Source: Rhabdophis nuchalis
Taxonomy: Eukaryota; Chordata; Lepidosauria; Squamata; Natricidae
NCBI GenBank assembly: GCA_039707465.1
Contig: CM077643.1
Location: 65,970,605-66,034,604, forward strand
Direction of reading: 5' to 3'
DNA: 64,000 nucleotides
A program made the position numbers and the translations under genes. Of this stretch, positions 43,834 through 54,003 are shown piece by piece. The first letter of the stretch is position 1. Each line of letters starts with the position of its first letter. The notes beneath the pieces are model-generated. The model had not been told where the DNA came from and made no database searches. It saw only the letters and a program-made list of their open reading frames with translations.

Positions 43834-44855
43834 AACAAACGTCGTAGTCCTCAATGGAACTGCATCTACATGGAAGGAAGTATGCAGTGGAGTCCCCCAA
43901 GGCTCTGTTTTAGGTCCAGTACTCTTTAACATCTTCATCAATGATTTGGATGAGGGGATAAATGGGGAACTCATCAAATTTGCAGACGACACTAAGCTGG
44001 CAGGAATAGCCAACACTCCAGAAGATAGGCTTAAGATACAGAAGGATCTAGACAAACTTCAACATTGGGCACTATCTAATAAAATGAAATTCAATTGTGA
44101 AAAAAGTAAGGTTCTACATTTAGGCAAGAAAAACAAAATGCACAAGTACAGTATAGGTGGTACCTTGCTCAATAGTAGCAACTGTGAGAGGGATCTAGGA
44201 ATCCTAGTGGACAACCATTTAAATATGAGCCAGCAGTGTGCAGCAGCTGCCAAAAAAGCCAACACAGTACTAGGCTGCATAAACAGAGGGATAGAATCTA
44301 GATCACGTGAAGAGTTAATGCCACTGTATAGTGCCTTGGTAAGGCCACACTTGGAATACTGCATACAGTTTTGGTCGCCACGATGTAGAAAAGACGTGGA
44401 GACTCTGGAAAGAGTGCAGAGAAGAGCAACCAAGATGATTAGGGAACTGGAGACTAAAACATGAAGAACGGTTGCAGGAGCTGGGTATGTCTAGTTTGAT
44501 GAAGAGAAGGACCAGGGGAGACATGATAGCAGTGTTCCGATATCTCAGAGGGTGCCACAAAGAAGAGGGAGTCAAACTATTCTCCAAGGCACCTGGGGGC
44601 AGGACAAGAAGCAATGGGTGGAAACTAATCAAGGAGAGAAGCAACTTAGAACTAAGGAGAAATTTCCTGACAGAACAATTAACCTCTGGAACAGCTTGCC
44701 TCCAGAAGTTGTGAATGCCCCAACCCTGGAAGTCTTTAAAAAGATGTTAGATAGCCATTTGTCTGAAATGGTATAAGGTTCCTGCCCACGCAGGGGGTTG
44801 GACTAGAAGACCTACAAGGTCCCTTCCAACTCTGCTATTGTATTGTATTGTAACA
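43834..44855 (+). mobile_element. CR1 LINE, 5'-truncated 3' end
   Basis: Starts abruptly at about 43,834 inside the RT domain and runs through the end of ORF2 to the characteristic CR1 terminus (GGAAGTCTTTAAAAAGATG, GGTTGGACTAGAAGACCTAC, AAGGTCCCTTCCAACTCTGC). It ends in a short (TATTG)n tail at about 44,836-44,853. Orientation is plus. Confidence 0.9.
43840..44780 (+). pseudogene. CR1 ORF2 reverse transcriptase C-terminal part
   Basis: The frame contains GVPQGSVLGPVLFNIFINDL (motif B region, 43,888-43,948) and the catalytic box FADDTKLAG (about 43,979-44,005). KMKFNCEKSKVLHLG, YSIGGTLLNSS and ALVRPHLEYCIQFW follow. A frameshift near 44,450 ends the 172-codon frame; the rest of the tail (RRTRGDMIAVFRYLRG, then LRRNFLTEQ and NSLPPEVVNAPTLEVFK) continues in two other frames to about 44,776. 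It is an inactive retrotransposon remnant, though the RT box itself is unaltered. Confidence 0.85.
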
Positions 44856-44859
44856 TTGA

Positions 44860-45830
44860 ATGATCTTCTTGTAGAAGATGACCAGGCTGAGCCTGTGGAA
44901 GTGGTCAAACGCATCATAAGTGATGAGTCCCTGTGTGCCTGCAAGAGATCTAAGTCCAGCTCACCTTGAATGCTTCTCTTATTTCCCACTCATTTCCCAC
45001 TCAACTAGGGAACGCTAGTTGATCGGATTGTTGTAGAGACCTGAAGTTTGCAATATAATCTTCATACTTATTTGAACTACCTGAATTTCCTGATTGCCCT
45101 GGTGCTTGACACTTCTTCTGTGCCCAAATCAAACTTTAGAATGGCAAAATGAAGCAACCTTCTTGGCTTTCTCATTGACCAAAATAAGTAATTGTCAGTA
45201 CATGTTTCTGGTAAAAGCTGACATACTGGCCGGATCTGCATTTACAAAGTCTGTTGTTATCCACTAAAAATCTCCACTTGAGCAATAATAAAATAAATGA
45301 CTATTTAGTCAGTAAGTCCCATTGATCTCAGTGGAATTTGACTTTTGAATAAATAGGCATAGTATTATAGGTACTTCAGACCACACTGCTATAATTAGTG
45401 GTACTTCCGAGTCTAGTAATATGGTCTAAAATGATCGTAATAATTTTAAATAACTTCAGATTTTGGCAGAGAAAATGTGTAGGTATATCTGCTTGTTTCT
45501 ACATTTCTTTTTGAAATAATGGATAGAAAAATGAGAAAATTTCTTTGAGGAAATTGAAAACATTAGAAAGTGTTTTTATATGGAGTCAGACTGTTGACCT
45601 CTTCTAGCTAAATATTGTCTACAGTATTTGTTTACTGATAATAGATCTCCAAGGTTTTAGACAAGGATCTTTTTCAGTCTTAACCAAAAGATGTTGGGTC
45701 ATAGAGATAAGATTGTTTCATGCAAGACAAATGCTTTGCCACTAAATAGAAACATATGCCTTCTGAATAGAAACTATGGCATATTCAGATGAGATATTTC
45801 TCTACCAGTGGTTTTATGTGAAGAAGTGGA
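44860..45830. other. Intronic DNA, nothing recognised
   Basis: No repeat or exon identified. Confidence 0.45.
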
Positions 45831-45837
45831 AATTCCA

Positions 45838-45972
45838 GAATCTGTCCATCATAGGACCACTCCTGATTTTGTTGTAATTGTGAAAAATGGTCATAATTAT
45901 CTTTTTTCAGTGCTACTGTAACTTTGAATGATCACTAAATGAACTGTTGTAAGTAGAGGACTACCTGTATGC
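45838..45972 (+). mobile_element. MITE fragment, GGTAGTCCT family, right end
   Basis: Contains GTGAAAAATGGTCATAATTA, TTTTTTCAGTGCTACTGTAA, GATCACTAAATGAACTGTTG and the end TAAGTAGAGGACTACCTGTA. Confidence 0.7.
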
Positions 45973-45974
45973 TC

Positions 45975-47045
45975 CTGTGAATTTGAAATAGATTGTGTGT
46001 ATGAATTTCGATTTCTATTATAGTATTCTGAATCAAACATCAAATACCTATGCATAAAAATGACAAAATTCAGACCATAGAAGGTCTGATTGGAAACAAG
46101 GTAGGGAAAGCTTATAGGACATGGCTTCTGGAAATTTTACAATATTTTTACCAGCAATGACTATATGCTGGTGTATGTATGTAAGGATTACATACACTCA
46201 GTGCCAATTACCTGATGGCAAGGGAGGAGGCTTAGAATGGAGCAGCCGTCAATATCTTGAGCCACTCCCCAACTGCTACTCCTTCAAGAATGCATTTGGG
46301 ATATTTTTGAGAATCTTTTAATTCAGAGCCCCTGAATTTGGCCCATTCTAAACCTTCAGTTTTATTTTGCTGTGTTTTTTTGGCTTCATCAAAATTCAGT
46401 CTTGTTATGTTCTGTTTTCAGAGAATTATTCTGCTGAAGATGGAGAGATATCTGGCCCTTTACATAATTCCTTATCAACATTACTGAGGTTGGAAGGATT
46501 GCAAAGATTTGTTCATAACCTATGATTGGAAGACTTCAAAACACTTGCAATGACATTATTTTTTGGCAGAATGGGATGGAAATGGTAGGATTGGAAGTCG
46601 ATTTGTATGGAAATACTGTCTAATTTTGGCTAAATCTTCCAGGGTTTTACATATCTCACACTTACCTTTTTAAAGCAGAGATAATAAACTTCAGGAAAAG
46701 ACACTATAACAGCTTTCAAATTGCTCTTGTTGCCTCAGGTAATGAGATATTTATTCTGTGATGTGAGAAACGTATGTTTAACTTCTCCTGGGAAGAACCT
46801 CACTAGCTTTGGTGGGTGCCAAGTTAGTCTACACATATGAGTTAAGCTTGAACTAATTTGGGCAGAACTCAGAAGAATGACTTGATTTGACTTAATGAGG
46901 TATTATAGCTTTTGGTCCTGGTAACAAAAGGGTTGGCATAACTAGTTGGGGAAGTTTGTCTCTTCATGTGAAGGCTTTCCTCATCAATGGCAGAACTTGT
47001 AATATCAAAGTTGTGATTTGTAGTAATCTGGTAAATAATCAACAG
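45975..47045. other. Intronic DNA, nothing recognised
   Basis: No repeat or exon identified. Confidence 0.45.
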
Positions 47046-47052
47046 AAGAGGG

Positions 47053-47097
47053 CTACATCTATGATATTATATTGAGAATATAATATCATAGATGTAG
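47053..47097. repeat. Perfect palindrome, 21-bp arms with 3-nt loop
   Basis: The arm CTACATCTATGATATTATAT plus T (47,053-47,073) is followed by GAG and then the exact complement (47,077-47,097). No mismatches. Confidence 0.97.
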
Positions 47098-47149
47098 AAA
47101 AAGAACAAGTCACATTTATAACTTCGCCACTTCTATTAAAAGTTGTAAA

Positions 47150-47880
47150 CACTGTAAAAAGAGGCTGAAAATCTGGATGCGTCTTATACACTGAATGCAG
47201 CATTTTTTCCTCCTGAAGCCCCGCCCCTTCACCAAAATGGCTGTGCATAGCTTTATGGAGGCTTTGCAGAGAGCTCCTTGGGGCTGGGGAGGGAAGAAAT
47301 GAGCAAAAAATGCCCCCCCCCCCCCGCAGCACTCTATAAGCCTCCATAAGGCTATGCATGAATTTTTTTTCACCAAAAAACGGCCCATTTTCCAAAAAAA
47401 TGGGCTGTTTCTTGCCCCCCCCCGAAGCACTCTGCAAGTCCCCCCAAGGCTATTCATGCCTTTTATTTGAAAAAAAGGACCCATTTTCACAAAAAACGGG
47501 CCATTTTGGGGAGGTTTTCAGAGTGCAAAAACTTTTTTTTTCCCTTTCGGAAAGCTGTTTACTTAGAGTAGCTGATGAGAATTACATTGATCAAGTGCTG
47601 TGCCAGCAGAAACATAGTTTTAGGTGCTACAGCGATTTCCTTCTCCAGCACATGGGTAAATACACCTACCTACCGTCTCTCTCCTCTACCTATCTACTGT
47701 ATTTCTCTCTCTCCCTACCTATCTACTGTTTCTCTCTCTCTCCCTTTCTCTCTCTCTCTGTCCCTTTATCTACCTACCTACCTACTGTATTTCTCTCTCT
47801 TTTTCTCCCTCTATCCCTCTATCTACCTACCTACTTTTTTTTAAATAAAAAGTCTCTTCTTATACTCCGAAAAATATGGT
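47150..47880. mobile_element. TATAAGACGCA-end DNA element, copy 2
   Basis: The near-left sequence AAAATCTGGATGCGTCTTAT matches copy 3 (59,178-59,200). The right end CTTATACTCCGAAAAATATG is the family terminus. Inside are repeated blocks of C-run plus ACTCT...AAG with AAAATGGGC stretches, and a pyrimidine-rich tandem tract at 47,655-47,840. Confidence 0.65.
47655..47840. repeat. Pyrimidine-rich tandem repeat (CTAC/CTCT units)
   Basis: Units of the form CTACCTACCTACTGTATTTC followed by CTCTCTCTC recur three to four times with about 55-80 bp spacing. Confidence 0.8.
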
Positions 47881-47883
47881 ATG

Positions 47884-48645
47884 TAGCGCGACATTTGTAA
47901 GACATTTGTACCCATTCACCATTGATGAGCATTTAAATCTGTCATGATGAATTTGAAAGTAAGGTTTGACTGAAGAATCTATACAAGACTATTCAAACTT
48001 AACCCCAAATTAACAATTCTGAGGAATGAGTTAAACTAAAATTCAGATTAGCTCTCATCACTCTGCTGTGGACAAATACTAAACTTGTTGGGTGCCACAT
48101 TAAAGAGGCTGGGGCTGTAAAAGGAAATACATCCCAAACCAGTGTTTGCTTTGTCATCCTAAAAATGGTGTTTATAACTCATTTTCTAGCTATTCACATT
48201 AGTATCATAAAGCCTGTCACATCACTCAATCTTTCTCATTATTTTTATATAAAAGTTACGTTCCAGTGATATTCTCTGTTACAACTGGAGAACTGCAGCT
48301 AACAACCCAACCCCCAATCCATTAGATCTGTGAAGTGCATTGAAATGCTATTCAAAGCCACCTGTTTTGATTTACTACTTTGAAACAGATTCCTGCTTTG
48401 GTTGCAAATTGTTTTGATGGGATGATTGAACTGAAGATTTGTTGAATGGAAGTATTACTTTATACAATTCTAGTCCAAAGCCATGAAGTTAAAGCCTGCT
48501 TTTAGCTACAGTCACACAGTTACCAGTATTGTCAAAGATACTTATTTTAGAAATTTCTCAACTCTGAAGTAGAGGAAATTCAAGAGTCCTGCAGTAGAAG
48601 CCATGAGCATAATATTTTTAAAAGTTATTTTGACACCCATCAAAA
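47884..48645. other. Intronic DNA, nothing recognised
   Basis: No repeat or exon identified. Confidence 0.45.
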
Positions 48646-48648
48646 TGT

Positions 48649-48862
48649 ACCCTGTTTTTCCGAAAATAAAACCTCCCCAGATAATAACCTTAATCGGGCT
48701 TTTGAATGCATGCTCTAAAATAAGCCCTCCCCGAAAATATTGCAACACAACAGCAGCCATGAGGTGACCACACTCGCTGCCTCCTGCACCTCAGAAAATA
48801 ATAAGACCTCCCTGAAAATAAGGCCAAGCGCTTATTTCGAGGGGGTCAAAAGAAACACAGTA
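48649..48862. mobile_element. Short interspersed repeat with GAAAATAA motifs, probable MITE
   Basis: Contains ACCCTGTTTTTCCGAAAATA, CCCCAGATAATAACC, TAAGCCCTCCCCGAAAATA, AATAATAAGACCTCCCTGAA and GGCCAAGCGCTTATTTCGAG. I recognise this as a common squamate repeat but cannot name the family; inverted ends are weak. Confidence 0.6.
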
Positions 48863-48984
48863 ACTATTGTAGTTAGTGCACCCAATCACAAATTATTGGG
48901 AATTTATTTTTAAGTATTCACACATTTCTTTGTGCTTGCCTTTCCTAGCTTGAACAGTCTTCTCTTCAGTAATTGTAATTTGTC

Positions 48985-49088
48985 CCGGCAGATTTACCTA
49001 TGACGACAATTACAGGCCTCTCTCATCTTTTTAAGTGGGAGAACCTGCACAATTGGTGGCTGACTAAATACTTTTTTGCCCCATTGTA
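48985..49088 (-). mobile_element. Terminal fragment of a Tc1-like element (fish-type TIR)
   Basis: The end reads, on the minus strand, TACAATGGGGCAAAAAAGTA followed by TTTAGTCAGCCACCAATTGT and GCAGGTTCTCCCACTTAAAA, then an AGATGAGAGAGGCCTGTAAT block. I recognise this terminus from Tc1-like transposons widespread in fish and other aquatic vertebrates (from memory). Only about 100 bp is preserved, with no transposase. Confidence 0.7.
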
Positions 49089-49089
49089 T

Positions 49090-51220
49090 GTTAGAAATCC
49101 TATTGCTTGATTCTTGTCAGATTGAGTACTTTGGGGTTGACTGATGAGCACAGCTAACATGTAGGGTGCTATCACATGGGTAGAGGTAATTGCACCAATG
49201 TTGATTAGTATTAGAAGAAAACCCTCCAGTATTTTTCTTAAGTTACAAAAGTATTTCATGACCTCTGCCGCTTTAAGATGTGTGGACGTGAACATGCTAA
49301 CTGGGGAGAGGCTGAGGTTAAGAAATGCTGCATTACAATATGTACTGGGCCACTAAAAGAACTTTGTGGGATTTAAATTATAAAAATTATGTCTAGATTT
49401 TGAAAAGTTTATTAAGAATGAATGGTTTGAAGGTCTGCAGAAATTTTACTGTGTACAAATTGTTTACATTTTGTTGAATGTTAGGGTACACTGCATTGAA
49501 GTAATATGTCAACAACATCTGTTTTTCTTTATCATTTCCTCAGCAGTTGAATTTATTCAGCATTAGAAAATGGTTAGAATACTTAATTTCTGAGTTCAAA
49601 TGAATACTTATTTTTTATCAAAGAAATCCTGTAGCAGTTGTTCTGTAATCATTATTTATAGAATACAAAGACTAAATTCAGTTGCTTGGGAAATAGATTC
49701 AAATGAATGTGGATGCCTTAGTTCTAATTAAATGTTCTCAAAATTGCAGTTGGAGGTAAGATAGAGTTGTCACACTGCAGTGTTACATAGATAGAGGGAC
49801 TACTTAGAACTAAGTATTATAAAGGCTGCAGATTCACTGCCTTCGGAAAAGTGAGGTGCCAAACTGCTTTTTTATTATGTGCTGCTAGGTTTGCCAAACA
49901 AAATTTTATAACATTAGAAATTGATCTTAGCAATATTTTGAGTTTTAAAAATTCAAAACATTGAATGAAAGAATCATTACAATACTTCTTAGAAACATCC
50001 TCTATCAGTTACAAGTGATTAGAACATCAAGTTTTTAATTTTCTTTTCAATTCTTATGTAGTGATTGTGAATAACCAATGATGTATACTGATGTTTTCAC
50101 AAGTGTCCACAAGAAGGGCAAATACAGATATGTATATCATAGCGTCATCATGCAAGTGATACAAATGACATGTCATGATCCACATGTCAACTTGATGTCA
50201 TTGTTTGTTATAGATGGCTATGTTCTCTGAAACTCCTGGCCCATTGGAACCAGGTTATTGATTCAGCAATGATTTTACAGGTTTATTTATTTATGTTTTG
50301 AATTCCTCCTTAATGGCACTATTTATTTAAAGCAAGTACTGATATGTCAACCAATTGTAAATCATGTTTATGGAAGAAGATTAAATCCATGATATGGATA
50401 AATGTATTATTTATTTTTTCGTATCGTTTGGTTGGTTAAAGGAAATCCAATCTTGAAGCCTAAGTGCATTTCTAAGAGATTATTGCATGCTGAAGCTGCA
50501 ATGGAAAGTTCACTGTGACATTTTTTTAGGTGTTAAAGAGTCTCTTTCAAGTTACTTTATCAAGGAAGAGTAACTTTATACAAAAAGAACATTTTTATAA
50601 ATGTGGAAGTGAAATAGTCATGTGTGTGTAGGTTTTTCCGTGAACTTATTATTGGTAAAAACCTTTACAGATTGTGAAGATAAGAGGTTCAGTGGAAATG
50701 TCCAACTGTAATTCAAATGAACATTATTTGATGGAAGAGTAAATGTTGCAGTGATCACACAGCCGTAATTTAATGTTGACTTTTGCCTTCTCAAGACATA
50801 CCATCTCCTATCTATTTGACTTTGGGGACTTTATGTAGCAACAAGTTTGGTGTATATGTATTCTTATTATAGCTGCTGTCAAGACAATATGGAAACACAA
50901 ACACAAAACCTGTAACACTTAATTCCAGAAGAGAAAATGAGCTTTACTGATTGATTCAAGTTCTGTCTTTAATGTGTTCCTATCACCAGAACCTTGGCCA
51001 ACATTTTCACAGCTGAATATTTGTTTCAAGGGAAAGTTGAAGTAGTTATTAGCTCTGAATAATCCATCTGGCTCCTCTGCTTTGATGATTAAACATGGAT
51101 TTCAGTTTTGGAGACACCCAACATGAATATTTTGCATGCTCAATTTCCAGAATGTCAATCAGAAAGCCTACTATGGTTTTGCTTATCACAATGGCATGTG
51201 GGATTATTTCTGTATTATAT
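49090..51220. other. Intronic DNA, nothing recognised
   Basis: AT-rich, no exon. A TTTATTTATTTATG stretch at 50,281-50,294 may be an old LINE tail. Confidence 0.45.
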
Positions 51221-51221
51221 A

Positions 51222-51367
51222 GCACTAGCAATAGCACTTAGATTTATATACCACGTAACAGTGCTTTACAGCCCTCTCTAAGTGATTTACAGAGTCAGCA
51301 TATTGCCTCCAACAGTCTGGACCCTCATTTTACTGACCTCCGAAGGATGGAAGGCTGAGTCAACCTA
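51222..51367 (-). mobile_element. tRNA-type SINE, 3' part (reverse)
   Basis: Reverse copy of the SINE body at 41,600-41,845: TTTATATACCACGTAACAGT, GCTTTACAGCCCTCTCTAAG, TGATTTACAGAGTCAGCATA and GATGGAAGGCTGAGTCAACC. It ends 50 bp before the DIRS element. Confidence 0.75.
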
Positions 51368-51416
51368 TAGATATTTGTGTAATTCTGTAACTAAAACTAG
51401 GTTTTGTAACACATTT

Positions 51417-51528
51417 TCTCGATGATAAGGAGCGGGAGGCATCACCAACGGGTTGTCACAGCCAATTGGTCCAGACTGAGAGGAAAGTCTTTAAAAGGGA
51501 CTCCTGCTCCTCCTTCTCCCATTCCCTC
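51417..51528 (+). repeat. DIRS left inverted terminal repeat
   Basis: Begins TCTCGATGATAAGGAGCGGG and runs through CAGCCAATTGGTCCAGACTG and GTCTTTAAAAGGGACTCC to CATTCCCTC. The complement is at about 56,932-57,035. It likely holds the element's promoter (CCAAT and TTTAAAA boxes). The extreme end TCTCGATGATAAGG differs from the right end and is mirrored at 56,777-56,790. Confidence 0.9.
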
Positions 51529-52110
51529 TCAGTTTGGTCCAAGTGGCTGGGAGGTTCCTGCTCCTTAGATCAAGAATACGAGAAAGAAGAAAGAGAAGAT
51601 ATACAAGGAAAGGATTTTGAAGAATACTAGCTGCAACAGCCAAGGAGACTGCGGGCTCGCAGCCTCCTTCGTGGAGCGCCTACCAGCTGGCGGTGGCAAC
51701 CGCCCACGGCGCAGAATTCCAAGCGGCAAGGTAGGCCAGCGGGCCCAAAGAGAGTGGGGGGGGTGATCGGATGCTTCGGGCGCGCCGATCGCACCGAGAG
51801 AGCCCTGGGACCGGAGCAGCGGGCCGCCGGCTTGTTTCCCTTTGCAGTCGCAGAGCTAGGAGAGCGGGGGGAACTGGCACCCCCCCCACAGCACACTCCG
51901 GCCTCCGATGCCTCAAAGAGAAGAAGGTGGCTAGCGCCACGATCGGGCCAGTAAAGAGCGCGGAGCGAGAGGCAGCGCGGGAGGTTGTCTGGCGGGCGGC
52001 CATGGGAGAGCCGGGCCGGCTCCACGTGGGGTGCCGCCATCTTGTCCGACACGGAGAAGGTTGCCTCGCAACCAGGCCAAGCATTGGGAGGCCACGCAGG
52101 TGCATTGAGC

Positions 52111-52160
52111 GCACCAGCCAAAATAAATAAAATAAAATAATAAAATAAAATAAATTTTTT
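52111..52160. repeat. (AAATA)n A-rich tract within the DIRS leader
   Basis: AATAAATAAAATAAAATAAT-type run followed by T6 and A7. Looks like a simple-sequence expansion or the tail of a nested insertion between the leader and gag. Confidence 0.75.
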
Positions 52161-52242
52161 AAAAAAAGAGAGGTATGGATATATATGTATTCTAATCATG
52201 ATAATGTCAGGTCTGACCTAGACTCAGCAGCAATGGCCTCTG

Positions 52243-53967
52243 GTGGAGACGAGGCACCAGCAACTCCAACCTTGGAGCCTAACCCCACGGTGGCAACCCT
52301 GGTGCTTCCAGCCGGGGGGGACTACTGCGGCACAGCAGACCTCCAGGGCCATGCTGCGAGATGAACAGCGGCGCCAATGGGCGCTGGAGAAACAAGTGGC
52401 GAAGGCGGAGCGACTCCTGCAGGCACGTGAGTCTGAGACCCCCGGGTCACCCTTGGGGAGAGAAAGCCAGATTTGTACCAGGAATCCATCCTCTCCGGGG
52501 GGGGTCTACTCCAGGATGGATGTGTCCCCAACCCCCTCAGTGTCACCAATCGCCATCCGGGGGGTGATGGGTAACCCCCTGGAAGGAACCTCACAAGATT
52601 ATTTGGTTCCTCACCCGAGCATTGCATCCCAGTCAGAACTGGGGGAGGAGGAGGAAGATTCGGAGGATGACTATGAGGACTGGCAGGACCTACCTCTTAG
52701 CCTCCAGAAGCTGATCTCCTCAGCCATTTCCCGCGGGATCACCTCTGGTATGGAGAACCTGGCATGGAACAGTAAGGCAGGGCCCATGGCCCCCTCCCAG
52801 GCCCGCTCAGCGACCACTACCGAGGCCCGTCCTCCGCCGCAAGAACCCACGCAGCTGGAGGAAGGCGAGTATCCTGGGTCACCTTCCGCGGCCAGCGAAG
52901 CCTCAGAGAAAGGTGAGGAGCCTGCCAAAGGGCTGGTCATGTCGGAAGATGAGAACGTGGGACAAGAGGACGACCAGGTCTTCGCGGGCCTGTTCCAGCC
53001 GGCCATGTTTAAACTACTACTGGGTAAGGCTAAGTCAACTACGAAATTAGGGGGCCCGGCCGCTCCACCTGCGGCGGGACGGAGAGACATACGCCAGAAG
53101 ATATTTGTCAGGACTGGTCTAAACAAGGAGATGATCCTGGCGCCCCCACTTTTCCTAGAGGTGGTGAAGGGCCAATGGGGCCAGCTGGATACCTTCCTTA
53201 GTCCGGGGGTGAATGACAGGAGACTTTATAATACGGAACAGTCATTTTCTCAAGCCTTACAGGTTCCTGAAGTCGATACACCAGTGGTGGCCTTGTCTTC
53301 ATCCGCAACGGTAGTGGCCGGAGATGCAGCAGACAAGCTGAAGCCCGAGGATAAGAAGGCAGAACTTATCCTCAGGAAAGGTTTTCAGGCCTCAGCATGG
53401 TCCATCAAGGCAGCGGCTGCCGCATCGTTCTTCAACAGGACGTCCCTACTCTGGCGGCAGCAGTTCCAGGATCGCATCCCACCAGAAGACACACGAGCGC
53501 TGAACGACATCAGTAAGGTTATCAGTAACGACATCAGTAAGGTACAGTTCTCGGCGGATGCAACATTGGACGCGATCAAATTTGCCTCTAGTGCCTTGTC
53601 AGCTTCGGTGGCCTCCAGGAGACATCTCTTGCTAAAGAACTGGCAGGTGGACAACAAGTCCAAGTTTCATGTGGCGTCAAGACCGTATGCCGGAGGTAAG
53701 CTGTTTGGCGAACCCCTGGACCCAATCCTGGTCGAGAACAAGGAGAAGAGAAAGGTGATGCCGTCCTCATCCAAATGCCAGGACAACCGACCGGGTGCCG
53801 TCCTTTTCGCAGGGGCAGACCTAACTAATTTGGAGCTCCCCATAGGCGGCCGCCTGCAGCATTTTGCCCACCAGTGGAATGACATTATGTCAGACGAGTG
53901 GGTATTGGCCACGGTCCGCCAGGGCCTGCGTCTGGAATTTCGCTCCGTCCCACCCGATTATTTTTAA
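52243..53967 (+). CDS. DIRS gag-like protein (ORF1)
   Basis: An open frame of 574 codons. DIRS ORF1 is thought to act as a gag-like nucleoprotein, but no named domain is visible. There is a charged helical start (RRQWALEKQVAKAERLLQ, about residues 43-60), an acidic centre (EEEEDSEDDYEDW), a conserved FAGLFQPAMFKLLLGKA block, and a C-terminal segment IGGRLQHFAHQWNDIMSDEW that also occurs before the RT in the 37-40 kb DIRS relic. An ATG at 52,233, in the frame that opens MASGGDEAPATPTLEP and switches at the G7 run near 52,314-52,320, gives a more natural N-terminus than the ATG at 52,243. The real start may therefore be there, with one frameshift in this copy. Confidence 0.75.
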   Translation: METRHQQLQPWSLTPRWQPWCFQPGGTTAAQQTSRAMLRDEQRRQWALEKQVAKAERLLQARESETPGSPLGRESQICTRNPSSPGGVYSRMDVSPTPSVSPIAIRGVMGNPLEGTSQDYLVPHPSIASQSELGEEEEDSEDDYEDWQDLPLSLQKLISSAISRGITSGMENLAWNSKAGPMAPSQARSATTTEARPPPQEPTQLEEGEYPGSPSAASEASEKGEEPAKGLVMSEDENVGQEDDQVFAGLFQPAMFKLLLGKAKSTTKLGGPAAPPAAGRRDIRQKIFVRTGLNKEMILAPPLFLEVVKGQWGQLDTFLSPGVNDRRLYNTEQSFSQALQVPEVDTPVVALSSSATVVAGDAADKLKPEDKKAELILRKGFQASAWSIKAAAAASFFNRTSLLWRQQFQDRIPPEDTRALNDISKVISNDISKVQFSADATLDAIKFASSALSASVASRRHLLLKNWQVDNKSKFHVASRPYAGGKLFGEPLDPILVENKEKRKVMPSSSKCQDNRPGAVLFAGADLTNLELPIGGRLQHFAHQWNDIMSDEWVLATVRQGLRLEFRSVPPDYF

Positions 53968-54003
53968 TCCTTTCCCGCTTCCCGGAACCCGAATAAGTTA
54001 AAA

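Noticed and set aside
51627..52199. 190-codon minus-strand frame in the DIRS leader
   Set aside because: Antisense to the element, driven by GC content; no domain.
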